64,000 nt of DNA, from contig CAJJDN010000074.1 of assembly GCA_905182985.1 (NCBI GenBank), positions 422,194 to 486,193 on the forward strand, read 5' to 3'. A program made the position numbers and the translations under genes. The notes beneath the pieces were generated by a model that made no database searches, was not told where the DNA came from, and saw only the letters and a program-made list of their open reading frames with translations. Of this stretch, positions 1-13,262 are shown piece by piece; position 1 is the stretch's first letter; each line of letters starts with the position of its first letter. Origin of the DNA: Paramecium sonneborni (lineage: Eukaryota; Ciliophora; Oligohymenophorea; Peniculida; Parameciidae).

Positions 1-1731
1 TAACAATAGCTTCTTTATCTTATCCATGACAAACATACACTTTTGAATTTAATAAATGATTTATAGGTCCTTCCAAACCTTCAAAACATAATTTACCTGT
101 AGTCTCTTCTCCATGTAATCCTTATTATAATATATATGGATCATAAGCATGACTACCAAATATTGCTATTTCTTTATCTTAAAAAGTAGGAAGCAATTAA
201 AATATTCCATTTTATACTTCTAAACAAGCATGAAATCCCATTCTAGAACATTTAGCTTAACCTGCACATGCATTATGATCAAAATGAACTTTAAATGATT
301 TATTATGTTAATCTCTCACTTCTTAACATTATGAAATAGATGATAATGTTGTTAATTCAGGAAAATATTTAGGTTCTAAATTGATTTAATCTTTAAAATT
401 AAAATCTGGCATTTTTATTGGTACTTTTTAATTGTATTTAATAGATAAATAAATACCAAGTATTATTGAAAATAATGCTAAAACAATCTACACTATATAT
501 TAAGTTTAAGAATAAACAGATGGTCCAGCTTTTATTACATTCGGTTCTTATAATGCTATATCAAAACAATGACCAGCTGCAATAAATCCTAAAAATGCTG
601 TCAAAATAGAATAGAAAAAATATTGTTTATAAAATAAAGTTCTTTCTTCACTAACTAAATAACAACAAGATAAATTCATGCAAGCTAATTAATTTCGTTT
701 TTCTGAATTCTATTTATCAACTTCATATTCCCATACTATTCCTACTTCCTCTTATGAACAATACATATCGAAATAATTACTACCTTAAATATTTACTGTC
801 TTATATTTAGCTGGACATCCTATAGAATCTATATATGACTATGAGAATGTTTATATTGTTGATTTACAATCCTTTTTTAATTCTTAAATAGATTGACTTG
901 AAGCATATAAAAAATTTAATGAATTTGAAATCAAAAATACACTAGCAACCATTATCAAAAGAAAAGGTAAAAAATAGAATTTCACTTTAGGAAATACTTC
1001 TTGTTAGATTGATCTTTATTCAAACAAAGTAAACAAAGAAAATATCAAACCAATTAAACAAGTCCAAAATATTGAAGTATGTGCTCCTTTTGCTTTTTCC
1101 ATACTTTCCTTATCTACTAAACCACCTAATTTTGATGGTAAATAATTTGTATCTCCTATTGTAATACAACACATAAAGATAAATCTTTCATTTATTATAT
1201 AATCTTACATTGTTAAAAACCAACCTAATAAAGAAGGCAAATGCATTGGCTGAAATTCTAGATGGTATGAAACTTTTGCATAATATGCTAAAAGCACTAA
1301 ATCCACTATAATTAGTATCAACTAAGATAACACTATTATGAAAGCTTCTTTTTAAGCTGTATTTACTTGTACTCCTTCAGCAGCCATTAAAGCCCATGAA
1401 TATCCTTCATTCTCAAGAATACCAAAAAAACAACTAGCATATAATGCTATTAACATAAAACTTATAACGTAAATTAAACCCTCTATGTGCCAAGCTTATA
1501 ATGGCATTTACTCATCTTTTTTATCCTATGATTTTAAATTTTATGAATTACTTTCTTATAAAAATTATATCCCTGATGACTCCAATACAAAACCACTAAA
1601 CTCACCAAAAGTAAAAATATACTCGTGATTCCCAATATCATTTATGGTTTATTCAACGAAAAAAGTGTAAATGGAATTATTATTTGCCATATAGAAACTA
1701 ATGTAGCACCTGCAGAAGCCCAAGATAACAT
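1..1731 (-). CDS. Polytopic membrane protein, unrecognised, C-terminus outside window
   Basis: The frame opens at the ATG whose complement is 1729-1731, directly after an in-frame TGA a few codons upstream, and is still open at base 1, so the protein is at least 567 residues long. One 29-nt GT..AG intron (1483-1511) is needed to keep frame. The product has many hydrophobic stretches: near residues 1-60, several between 80 and 200, then around 225-245, 270-290 and 390-450. Loops are cysteine-rich (for example MYCSQEE and NACAGQAKCSRMGFHAC). The visible C-terminal part, after the last membrane segment, is a hydrophilic domain of about 120 residues with conserved-looking Cys and His. I do not recognise the family; a multi-pass plasma-membrane or organelle protein is all that can be inferred. 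Coding status is well supported by the long TGA-free frame. Confidence 0.75.
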
Positions 1732-2036
1732 ATCAAAATGATAAATCTAATTATTTCATATCTCAATTCACTTACTTTCTCTTATTTAGAGAGTTAAATC
1801 CCTTTTTAAATCATAGGAATATCTTCTTATTGTTTTGATAAATTCATTAATTCAAATAATATAAAGTTTATTTTTTAACAATCTCCTTCTTTATTTTAAC
1901 TTATTAATATAACAAATAATTAAGATTGTATAAGTATTTATAATCTTCTTATCAATCAAACTTTTCATAATCCCAAATGAAATAAATATTTATATACACA
2001 TAATTTTAATAAATTTCTTATTAACAGTTAAATTTT
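1732..2036. other. Divergent intergenic region
   Basis: About 305 bp of AT-rich sequence between two divergently transcribed genes. No convincing coding frame, tRNA or repeat is visible. It must hold both promoters, but ciliate promoters have no motif that I can point to here. Confidence 0.6.
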
Positions 2037-3517
2037 ATGATTAGATTTGGAAAATCACCTCAACACATTTAAAAGAATCTCAAAAAACCAGATAATTTGG
2101 AAATTCTTACTCTGTTAGATAATTGCACTTGTATATATTATTACTCAATTTAGTAATCTTTAAAGATGATAGAATAACTTTAAGGAATATGGTGAAAGAA
2201 GGCAATCAAGATGTGATAGCGATACTGAATCATTATAAAAAAGGCAATAATTATAAAGAATTATCAACTGATCTGAGAAAATATCTTAGAAAAAAAGGAG
2301 ATAAAGAAAATGAAAAAGTTCTCACTTGTTAATCTCCAAAATCAAATTAAATTTAAAAAGGTTAACAACTTCAAATTTAGACTTTATAAAATAGTCAAAA
2401 GAAATCTTGTCCAGATTTATGGAAACCTACTGAGTAACTATCCCCAAAAACAATCAATTTAGGAAAAACTAATTAATTTATCAATGATGCTCAATTTTCA
2501 GAAATTGTACTCTCGGATAGAAACCAAAACGAATAAAAAGATCTCTATTAAACTAATGTCTCTTAATAATATGCATTTAATCAACCAACTCATAATTAAT
2601 TAGATAATTCTTAAACTATCTAATAGAGCAGTTAATTATAAAATAGTTAATAACATTTAATATAAGAATAGGATATTGATATCAATGAAGAAGATGATAT
2701 CTAATCTGAATCATCAAATGAAAGTATTTTAAATCAAATTTCTCAACCTCAACCTTTAATCTAAGTCGTAACTCCAAAGAATGAAATCAAACCTTCTTAA
2801 TTATTTTAAAGTGGACATTCTACTTATTTATAAATAAATACTGCTTAATCTTATCTTTAACCTATATTAGCAATCTAAGAAAAACAATTAAACTCAAATA
2901 AATTGTAAGAAACAGAAAATAAAATATTAGTAAATGATTCTCAAAAATACTACAGTTTTTTCAATTATCAAGATTATTAAAAAGTAGCATTACCATAGTA
3001 TAAACATTTATTCACTCATTGGCCTTCATTATTACATAAATTAGATCGACCTGAATTCGTTTAAAATTTTAGAGTAGTCCCTTATATTAATGCTACTCCT
3101 GAACATATATTTACTATTCTGTTTCCTAATTCTGGAAGAGTTAAAATTAGTTATTTTGCATTTGAGAATTAATTAAAACAAAATTTACTATAAATAGATA
3201 GAGATTCTCTATTTAAAGAATTAGATAAAGATTAAGATGATTGGATAAATTATAGAGATACTGGTATTATTTTAGAAGGTTTGTGCTTATAAGTAGAACA
3301 ACCAAAAAATTGTGTAAAAGTAATTTTTGAAACATTGAAAGCTTAACCAACAATTCCAAACACTTTAACTTTATCAGATCTTGAACAATTTGAAAAAAAA
3401 ACAGATTTTTAATTTGCAAGATAGTATAGATATTATTTAAATTTTAAGATTAATGCAAGAAGTAGATGGTAATCAAAAGGGACATATTACTTATTGGGAT
3501 TTATATATGCACCGTGA
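2037..3517 (+). CDS. Hypothetical protein, 485 aa
   Basis: Reads from ATG (2037) to TGA (3515-3517) once a 23-nt intron at 2131-2153 is removed; the spliced length is exactly 486 codons. The N-terminal ~90 residues are charged and helical (MIRFGKSPQHIQKNLKKPDN at the start). Residues ~100-300 are a low-complexity, Gln/Asn/Ser-rich and probably disordered stretch with an acidic patch (DINEEDD). The C-terminal ~190 residues are better ordered, with motifs such as HLFTHWPSLLHKL and PEHIFTILFP, ending with GTYYLLGFIYAP. I do not recognise the family. No signal peptide or membrane span is evident, so it is probably cytosolic or nuclear. It lies ~100 bp upstream of a small zinc-finger gene on the same strand. 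Confidence 0.75.
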
Positions 3518-3620
3518 CATATATCTTATGGAAAGATTATGTTAAATAGTTTCATCAATTACAGGGGCTACCCATACACATTGTTGATTTTAAAATTATT
3601 ATTAATATTTATAATTTTTT

Positions 3621-3911
3621 ATGGATTATTGGACTGTGAGTGGTGGAGTAGCTTGTAGAAACGGATGGTCTTGTCGTGCTTGCAAATAAAACATTTATAA
3701 AGGAGAAGAAATACTAGTTAGAGAGGGTAGGAAGTTAAGGTTCCATTTTCATAAGGACTGTTTTCAAGGAAATGGAGATCCAAGAACTTAAAATGAATCA
3801 ACTTACTTTAATTAATAAAAATATGGTAAAATATCAGAAAAAGCTCCTGAAGTCAAAGGATATGGTAAATGGAGTGTTGGTAGTTATGGCTATTAACCAA
3901 ACTTTAAATGA
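3621..3911 (+). CDS. Small putative zinc-binding protein, 96 aa
   Basis: A single-exon frame of 97 codons from ATG to TGA. The first half holds a Cys/His cluster: WSCRACKQNIYKGEEI, then about 20 residues later FHFHKDCF. The C-x2-C ... H-x2-C spacing and the surrounding residues look like half of a LIM/PARP-type zinc finger. The rest is polar with a Gly/Tyr-rich end (KGYGKWSVGSYGYQPNFK). A zinc-bound protein- or nucleic-acid-binding role is inference from the cysteine pattern only. Its 3' end is 21 bp from the 3' end of the convergent coiled-coil gene. Confidence 0.65.
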
Positions 3912-3932
3912 TATAATAAGTTTATTAGATAT

Positions 3933-6756
3933 TCATTTTAAATAATTTGGAATTTGTAAATGTTTACCTTCTATACTTGGTTCTACTTTTCTTTTGTAAC
4001 TATTTTAATTTACTTAATCCTTAATTATTGTATAATTTTTTAATTGCAATTTTTATTTCTCTTTAAACAATTCTTAATAAAATGAAAATGGACTTGTAGG
4101 TAAGAATCCCAACCCTTAATTTACATTCTATTAAATTTGCTATTGATCTGAAAAAACTGTTTTATTTTAGGTTTTTAATTTGGATGCCTAATATAAAGTT
4201 AAGTTTTGATTATTTATAAATTAATTTGGAATATTAAATTGTTATTTCTTATTATTTTAACTGATACTTCTTCTCTTTGTTACTGAAGATGCTCTCGACT
4301 CTCCTTCATCCCTCATTATTACTAAATAATCTTATTAAGGAGAGAATTCTTCCATATCTCTAAATTATACATTTGCATTATTTTTAAATTGAGTTGATTA
4401 TGATTCTATATTCACTTAAATTCCTTTATCTATATAATTTATTTCTTGGATCATTAGATTATCTCTTTTTCTAATCTTATCAACTTATTTCTAAAATCCA
4501 CTAGAATTTGTATCTAGTAATTATTATTAACTTTTTTTCTCTCTTTTTTATGATATACTTTCATTATTTCTATCTTTCTTTTAACTAATCTTTGGTATAT
4601 TGTTTTATTGTTATTAATTTTAAATTCGATTTGATTTAGGAGATTAATTAGTATTATTAGATGTTTTCTGAGTTGCTTTTAATGGAAATTTATTTTCAAC
4701 ATAAGAAAAATTTAGTTATTCTTTTGGACTAGTTGCATATTCTGTAATTTATAATTATATTAATGGAGCTTCTGTAGACTATAATCTGATTTGTTAAAAA
4801 TTACTATCTTCATTGAATTCTTAACTCATAGTATATCTAATCTATATTTACAAAGCTATATTACATCAAAAAAATCAGTAATAGTTTCCGCGTCACTTTT
4901 TGGCTTATTATTATGTATTATTTGTTAAGCAATTGCCAATTAGAAGAAAGTTATTAAACTCGATTAAATTTCGGGATCATTACTTTATAAAAACTCTAAA
5001 TTGATTCCATTCTTTAAAAGTGATAACAAATTTATTTTTGATGGATAACCTACTTTTTGTAATATTTAGCAAAAGGGTTTAGTTATTAATTTGATAGTTG
5101 TTTCATTATTTTATAATTCCTGTTTTAATGTTTGGATTATTTACAATTACATTTAAATTGTATTTTTATGTTTTTAAATCTCCATTTATTGAGATTTACA
5201 TTTTTATTCAATTATATTTTTTTCTTACTCTAGTTTTATAACAATATATTGAGCTTACTAATAATTTTATATCAATTTTTCATAATCTTTCAAAGTAAAT
5301 TCATCATTTACCTATTTTAAATAATTATTTATTTTTTATTTCAATTCATATAAACTATCTTCATCTAAATCTTATTAATAAAGCTAATAAAATTTGGAAA
5401 AATTGACCCATCTTGCAAAGGCAAATTTTAGACTCATTTTTTTAATTAATTGAGGATCGGTCAAATCTTTCTATTGCAATTTTAATTTAATCTCAAATTC
5501 TTATGAAAGTTTTATTTATTATTCTTTTAATTTCTATTCAAGTGTTTCATAAAATTATTCTTAAATTTTATTTACATTTTCTTAATGTGTTAATTAAATT
5601 TCTTCAATAATTTATTCTTTATTTGATATTTCTTATTTTAAATTGGATATAATTTAAATATTATCATCTATCATAATTTTTAACTACTCTTCTTATAATT
5701 ATTTTTATCTTTAAAACATTCGACCTCCAGCTGAATTTTTAGAAATAAGTTCATCAATTTCTCTATAATTAATTCCGTAGCCACCAATTTAATTATCAAA
5801 TACTTGAAAAATTATTTTATTTCCAACTTAATCTTATATTTGTTTCCAAATTTTATATGGATCTTTTTCTATTAAAAATAACATTTTAATAATAGATTAA
5901 AGTGTATTATTTTAAAGTAAAACTTAAATGGTTCTTTTATGAGATTCACATTCAGTACTCAAAGCAGTCAATTCAATTTTATATCTTTAAACAGTTTATT
6001 AACATTATTTTTATAACAGATTAAATTTGTCCTAAATATAATTCTACAATTCTGGTTCTAAAGCTTATTTTATATCAAAGTAATTAACTTCATAAAACTC
6101 AGTTCCAGGATTTTCAAGTTACCTCAAAAACTTAATTAGAAAAATATGAATACCATTGATTTAAGATGTTGTATGTCTTTTAAATAATTTGTAGTCATTT
6201 ATAAAATTTATTCATCTCTTTTGGTTACTTTGAGGTTTGTTTCATACAATAATTGCTAGAGTGTAGTTAATTAAGATAAATCATTTTCATTAGGAGGTAT
6301 ATCAGTAGGTTTATGTTCTAAGGAATGTGCTTTATGTACTTTAGGTTTGTTTCTAATGATGGAATCAAATTCATCACTTGAACTTAATTCTCCTGATTAA
6401 AAACCTTCATTTTTGAATATGTATTTAAAATGGTTCTTTTGATGAATTGAATTAAAGAATGATTGAATATTAAACATAGTGTTATCGATATCAGAAATGG
6501 TGAAAAATGATTCAATATCATATTCAATAGGAATATGAAAAATGTAAATGACACATTCTTTAATAAAGTTGAGTATATTAGTTTATAAAATATCCTATAT
6601 TAAATTTCAGATTGATACATTAGTTGTAGAAGATAGATCTAAGTGTAATTTGAGAGTGTTACAAAGTTTATCAATCAATTTTAACATTAATATTTGTTTT
6701 TATATTAAAAATTAAAATGGAAACAGTGCTTTAAGAGAGTATTCTTGCATTAACAT
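3933..6756 (-). CDS. Long coiled-coil protein, ~917 aa
   Basis: Reads from the ATG complementary to 6754-6756 to TGA at 3933-3935 after removal of three introns (24 nt at 6595-6618, 23 nt at 6131-6153, 23 nt at 4842-4864); the spliced length is exactly 918 codons. Most of residues ~150-700 is Gln/Glu/Lys-rich heptad-like sequence typical of a coiled coil. A basic serine-rich segment follows (SRASSVTKRRSISQ). The N-terminus is more hydrophobic and helical. No catalytic motif is visible; a cytoskeletal or basal-body scaffold role is inference. The start is uncertain: an in-frame ATG at 6685-6687 would give 894 residues and a wider gap to the divergent gene. With the start given, only 6 bp separate the two start codons. 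Confidence 0.7.
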
Positions 6757-6762
6757 TTAATC

Positions 6763-9700
6763 ATGAGAGAAGTAGTATAATATACTTGGCATAACCAAGT
6801 TTTTAAGGTGAGAATCCAATAAATGAATTGATTGAATTAGATTTACACAATCAGACTGTATTGGAGAGGTAAAAAATAATAGAAATATATATAGATACAT
6901 AATATCTAAGTAATTACCAAATTAGCCTCCTTTTATGTTGATTACATCAAAAAGGAAGGGATATTTAATATTGGCATTTCAGCCATCTTTAATGGAGATA
7001 TGGTAATTAGGAAATAGTGCGTAAGGATTTAATTAATCAATTTGGTCAGGGGAGACAAAGGGAAGAAGTGGATATGAAATATAGCATGCTGATGTGAGCA
7101 ATTTGGATGTAAGTTTTGCATATAACAACTTAAAAAGGGTATTCTATTCTTCAGTGCTATGGATTAAAGAAATATATATTGTGCGAATATAGATGATACA
7201 ATTTAATCAAATAGTCTAGAATTGAATTTAAGTAAATTGAGATTACCTGAACGAGTAAATGTAAACGATTTGAAATGTCATCCTACTGATTATAAAATAT
7301 GTAGTGCATGTTCAGATGGATTTGTAAGAGTATGGAATTAAACAACACAGACTTAATTAAATAGTATATAGGATGAAAATAATATTATTATATCCCTGGC
7401 ATTCTAGTAAGATGGTTAGAAATTGTTATGTGGTTCTGATAATGGAAAAGTATCCTATATAAATTATATTCATAGATTTTATGTTATGATGCTAAATCTT
7501 TAGGAGATAGAAATATATTATTAGCTATATATTAATTAGAACAAAATCATAATAATGGTTTATTATGTTTGCATTGGGCTAATTATAATGGAGCTATCAA
7601 TTGTAATTAATTTCTAGCATATCTTTATGATGGCAGTATCAAATTATTAAATATTAAATTACTTGTCCCTTAAGATATGATTCGAGATTAGAAAATATCT
7701 AAATCCAAGAAATAAGAACTTTTTGGTAGTATCAAAGAAATCTAGAATCTATTAGTTATTAAAAATGATCTTAAATATAATGCTTAAAGATAATAACCTA
7801 ATATTGGATTATCTAAATTTATTTAAATTCACCCGTATGCTAATTTTATTAGTTTAAATTCAATTAAAACTTTACCTGATTAAACACTTTAAAGTTAGAT
7901 ATTTTATTAATATAAAACCTAAATAATTCTTTTAAATGATAATACTAATCTCTTAGCTGAATATCCTGTTAGTTCTCAATAATATTAATATTCATTTCAA
8001 GAACTATTTCCAGATGAAAAAAATAGAATACTAACCTAAAGGTATCTCTATTATATTGATTAACATACTATGGAAATTAAATAATATTGTTTAGCTAAAG
8101 GAATGTTGAAATCTATTGCAAATTTAAAGTAAATGATTTTAGTTGAAAATCCAATCTTCTATTCATTAAGTATTAGACCAAATTCTCTTAAATATGCTCA
8201 AAGAACTCAATTTCTTTTAAGTTATAAAATAGAAACTACTTATAGATGTTGCACAGTAATGTCTAATGAAGGAGTTTTATCAGATATTTTAAAGGAATAT
8301 CCTGCTAGATTTTCAATGTTTTTAGGATAAGAATCTTGGGCAAATCCTCCATTATTTTTACTTTATGAGGATAGATCAAGTTATAGTATTATATTTGAAG
8401 ATTCCTTACCTTAAGAGGAAGATATGTTAAAATTATTAAATAAATAAGACAAAGATAAATTACAAAACTAAATGAAATAATCATTAAATTTAAAAGTGCA
8501 AAGAATGTTTTGGACTCCTTTAAGATCTGGTTTTGTTGTAATTTATTAACCAATGAATGAAAATATATTGAAGTTTAGTAGAAACAGAAATGCTGAAAAT
8601 AATCTATTAGATTTATTAATGTAAAGTGGAATTGAAATGAGTTTCAAATTTGGGACTGATGAATAATTAACAGATTTAGTTTGGTAGAAAGATTAAAATA
8701 TAGCAGCAGTAGTTACTATTCATAATGTTTATATTGTTGATGATAGTCTAAATACTCTTAAATTGATTTCACTTTAACCTTAAGTTAATAAAAAGTAATT
8801 TAAATCTAATAAAATTAGAAATCGAATTTTACTTACTTATTGGATGGCTTAGACACTTATCTTATAAACCAAATTTCATATTCTTTATGTTTTATTAAAT
8901 GGGACTTGTGCTTCCATATAATCAATTGATAATTACGAAGAAAAGAATGTACTTTCAGCTTTGTTATGGGATAGAATGATTTTACTATGTTAGAGGTAAC
9001 ATTTATTAGTATAGTATTAGTCATTCCAAAAAATAAAATAATATTGAAATAAAAACTAAATTTATCAATATTCTATAACCTGTTTTATAAGGACATATAC
9101 ATAATAAACGATTCTTTAATTAAATTGTAGATGAATCAACTATTACTAAATTATTATTGACTTTTGCAAATCCAAATATTGATTATTCCCTAATTAAAGA
9201 TTTAGAATAGTAAAAATATAATATTATAATAAAGATTTGTATCTTGTGCTAAATTTATAATTTAACTAGATGATTGTAATTAATTTACAAAACATCAAAA
9301 AGCTAAATATTTCATGAATACATTAGATCATGAGAATTTAAGTGAAACTCTCTTTGGAGGTGGAGGCATAATTAATAATGAAGATTTATAATAACAACTT
9401 ATTAAAAAAATTAAAGACAGAAGATTTGAATATTTTTAAGTCCTACTTGAATAAGCAAAGTAATTCTATCTTATGACATTTTAATATAAAATAGCTGCTG
9501 AGATAGATGCTATTCTTAATAAATAACCAAATTTTATTCTATAAATTTTAAAGAAATAGAAATAGATAAATAATATTGATGAATATTTAACTAAAGAGTA
9601 TACTAATAATGACGAAGCAATCTAATTAGCACATAAAGTTTAAAATTAAGGAAATCTATTCTTTAGAGATAACATCAAGTAATTGATTGAATTATTAACA

Positions 9701-12120
9701 TAATAATAAGAACAAATAAAAAATAATTAAGATATGTAAAATATGTTACCATCTCATTATTTTACAGATTATTTATTAGAGAAGTTAAAATAAATATAAA
9801 ATATGAAATCTTTACATAATAAAGTAGAATTTGGAAAGGATAAATTCAATTTAATATATGAGGATATTAGAAATGAGGAAGATGATGAAGAATCAGTTGT
9901 TGATAATAAAGTTATTAGATTATTTGATAGATTAACTTATGATTCTATTGGTTTCTTTTTAGGTGTAGGTGGATAACCTTAATCTCATTAAGATAATAAA
10001 ATGTTTGATGGAAAAAATGATGATGAAAAGTAAAGATAAGATTAATAATATGATTTTAATGAAAATGATACTAAAGAATTTTAAGAACTTTTAATCTATT
10101 GGAGAATTGATGAAGGAAAAGGTAATAAAATAGGAGATTATGGAAATTATAATTGTGTTGGTGATATATATGTAAATAAGGAAATTAGTTCAGAAACAGA
10201 ACATTTATGGGAAAAATTAGAAGAAAGTGATCCAATGGATATTTAAGATTTATGGGGAAATTATTGTAGTGCTTAATAAGGATTTGAATTAGGTCCTTAG
10301 GCAGGTATATAAACAAGAAAAAAGAATTATTGGAAAAAGAATAAATTATCAGATTTTACAATTGAAATGTGGATTAAACCATTACAATCATCTGGATAGA
10401 TATTATAAGTAGATTAAAATTTTATTCTTAATATAAATGAATTGAATATTGAAGTTATTATTGATGGTTAAATAGTTTAATTTAATCTAGATGAAAATGA
10501 TGAATATAATCCTATTAATTAACCATAAGTGAAATTAAATTTTTGGAATCATATTTGTTTATCTTATGAATAATCAGCAAGTGTTTTATATTTATATATT
10601 GCAGCTAAATATTAGTTTAGTTGTTAGGAACTTGAAATTTCTCATGATCTTTTTAAAAATAAAAATTTAATCTTAGGATAAACTACTCAAGAACCTAATG
10701 TTAAATATAATGTAATTAAATGTATGATAACAGAATTTAGATTTTGGAAATAAAAGTTTTAACTTAAAGAAGTTCGAGATGGTTATAGATAACCTTTACC
10801 TATAGTTCATGAGAAATAAAAAGAAATTAAAATTGATATCAAATAGGATTCTAAACCTAAACCTACTACTGGATTAAATGCATTTTAAGGATTGAAATTA
10901 GATTTTGCTTTAGAATCTATAGAAGAAAAACCAATTAAATAAATACAAATATAATAAGAAGATGATGGATAAGGAACTACATAAATTGAATAAGCAAACT
11001 CTGATTTTGGTTGGTTTGGAGGATCATAACCAAATTAAATATCAAATAATAATAATTTTGAATTTGATAGTAACTTTAATGCTTTTGCTTAAGCTGCTGT
11101 TTCTTAAGTTAAATAAGGAGAATGGGGGAATGATTTTGGTGAATTTGCAAGTTTTGAATAAACTTAAGCAAAATCAAAAACTAATAATGAATTTTCATCT
11201 TTTTCAAATGATAATACTAAAACTCATTAATTAGAACCTCAATAAAAACAAAAAAATAAAGAAGAACCAAAATAATTATAATAGTAAAAATCTAAACAAG
11301 ATTAACCAAATGTTTAATAATAATAAGTTTAATTATAATAAGATAAAGCATAATTAAATTAATAATAAATTCCTTAAAAAAATTCAATATAAGAAATTCA
11401 ACAAATTGTTGATTAGGCTGTTAAATAGTTTGGTTTAAAATAAACCAAAGAAGGAGTTGAGAATCTATAAAAAGCTTTTTAAAAATTAAATGATTATTTA
11501 TAAGGAAATAAAGAAAAACTATAAAGAGTATAAAAATTATTTTATAAATTTAGATTTAAAAATTCATAGTTCATTGTGCTCAATATAGATTTGCTTTTTA
11601 ATTACTAATTGGGATTAACTAAATGCATGAGAAAGGTAATTTTAAAAAAGAAATTTATATGCATTTAATTTTGATTCATTAAAATATCATTCCAAGTCAT
11701 AAACTTCATTGGATTATTTAATCAATATTTATTTGTATTGAATATGAAAATACAGCTCTTGCAGAAACATTATTAAATTAATTAAAGTAGAGTTTAGATA
11801 AGGTAAAATTGACAGAGGAGGATAATTAATTACTTAAAGATTGCGAATAAAAATTATCAAAACTTTAAGATAAAAAGAATTCTGGATTATATAAATTGAC
11901 ATGTCCATATTGTAAAAGTCATTTTCCATTTAAAGGAATAAAAAAATGCAATAAATGTAATAAAGACTTCTTTATATGCTAATTTAAATTGCTTTGCATT
12001 TCCAAAGTTGATTGTCTAAGATGTAAGGCTTGTGAATCTGTTTTCAGTAAAGAATCAGTATAAGTTGGTTAAAAATGCCCATATTGTCATCTTGATGCTT
12101 TGATAGTGCCTGGAGCTTGA
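6763..12120 (+). CDS. Large WD40 / LamG-like / zinc-finger protein, 1,720 aa
   Basis: Seven introns (6808-6840, 6858-6882, 7109-7137, 7450-7475, 8996-9020, 9239-9269, 11528-11553; 25-33 nt) give an uninterrupted frame of 1,721 codons. Order of parts: an N-terminal region with WD40-type blades (CSACSDGFVRVWNQ; LCGSDNGKILCYDAKS); a long middle with WD-like beta strands; around residues 1050-1290 a concanavalin-A/laminin-G-like fold (FTIEMWIKP, LNFWNHICLSYE, ITEFRFWK); a disordered Gln/Asn-rich linker with FG-like dipeptides; a helical stretch; and a C-terminal double zinc cluster (CPYCKSHFPF...CNKC, CLRCKAC...CPYCHLDALIVPGA). The mix recalls large trafficking or ciliary scaffold proteins, but I do not recognise the exact family. 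The first two short exons are the least certain part. Confidence 0.75.
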
Positions 12121-12235
12121 TTTTGATTATTTTATTCATTATATGATGATTCCTCATAAAAATTGGAGAATAATTTTGTAATTTAATAGATATTAATTAT
12201 TATAAATTTGTTAAGAATAATCGAATATAATATTA

Positions 12236-13225
12236 ATGGATAACAAATTGAGAAGTGTGATTTAATTTGCTCTTTACACTCTATTGTTTTCAGTAAAAAA
12301 TACTATGGATTTTGGTAAAAGAATAGAACATAGTTTATATGTATAAATATGATTTGATTAAGGCAATTTATTTAGTAAGTTGTCTCTTTTCATATTATTA
12401 TCTATAAAAGTTTATTAAGAAAAATTGTAAGAAGGCGAATTTAATGTAATAATATATGTATAAAGAACGAAGATAAAAATTAACTAAGTTACTTTTAATA
12501 ACTTTGATGTTAAATTGTTTGCCATTAGAAAATGTATTAGATTAGAATTATCCAGGAGTTTATAGAGAATTGACAGAATTAATAAATTAAACAATTATAT
12601 TTTATACTTGGTTGGTGATGTTTGAATAGAATTAGAAAAAAGAAAATGTTGATTAATAAGCAATTAAACCAATTACGATATTTAAAGTATTATTTTGTTT
12701 TGGTTATCCTTTAAATTCAAGTTTGGAAATGATAAATCGAATAGTAAATTTTATATATAGATTATAATTTTTTATTAGATAGATTAAAAGAAAAAAAGAG
12801 AATATTAAGTTTTATTGGGATTAGAGTTACTTTATGGAGTAGTATTTTTAGTGTAATATGGCCTTTATATAAAATAATATAAGATGAGAGATGTGAAGAC
12901 TAATGTAAATTTCAAATAGCATGATCCTTTTGATGATGAATTAACAGACACAATTTCACCTGAAAATGATAAGGAATCAATGATTTATGATTATTTTAGA
13001 TTTTCTGTAATAGGATGTTTAAGTCTTATAATAAACACAATAGTAAAGGATTATTAATTTGAAAGAGCGAGTATGAGTTACATAAAGCAAACTGGAATTA
13101 TAGTAGTATATGTAATATTAATTTCGAATTTGATAAAAATAAGAGAAGAAAAATAATTGGAAAACAAGAGTTTTTTAGAATTAAGTAATAAATAGGCTAG
13201 AAGTGATGAACCCTTATAGGTTTGA
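12236..13225 (+). CDS. Membrane protein, ~310 aa
   Basis: ATG at 12236, TGA at 13223-13225. A 22-nt intron follows the first ~35 codons. A second removal of 35 nt is needed to join the frames. Two different 35-nt GT..AG candidates near 12690-12775 both work, so residues around 155-185 are ambiguous. The protein has about four to five hydrophobic helices (LYTLLFSV at the start, GLELLYGVVFLVQYGL, FSVIGCLSLIINTIV, GIIVVYVILISNL) and short charged loops. It ends with a hydrophilic tail. No family recognised. It sits 38 bp upstream of the kinase gene on the same strand. Confidence 0.65.
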
Positions 13226-13262
13226 TAGTTTATAGGATTATATTATATATAAAATAAAAAAT

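Noticed and set aside
6754..7230. Minus-strand continuation of the coiled-coil gene upstream of 6756 (SKLLTSACYISYPLLPFVSP and similar)
   Set aside because: It looks protein-like but contains an in-frame TGA at ~6,980 and has no ATG upstream of it, and it is fully antisense to plus-strand exons that splice into the WD40 frame with three proper introns.
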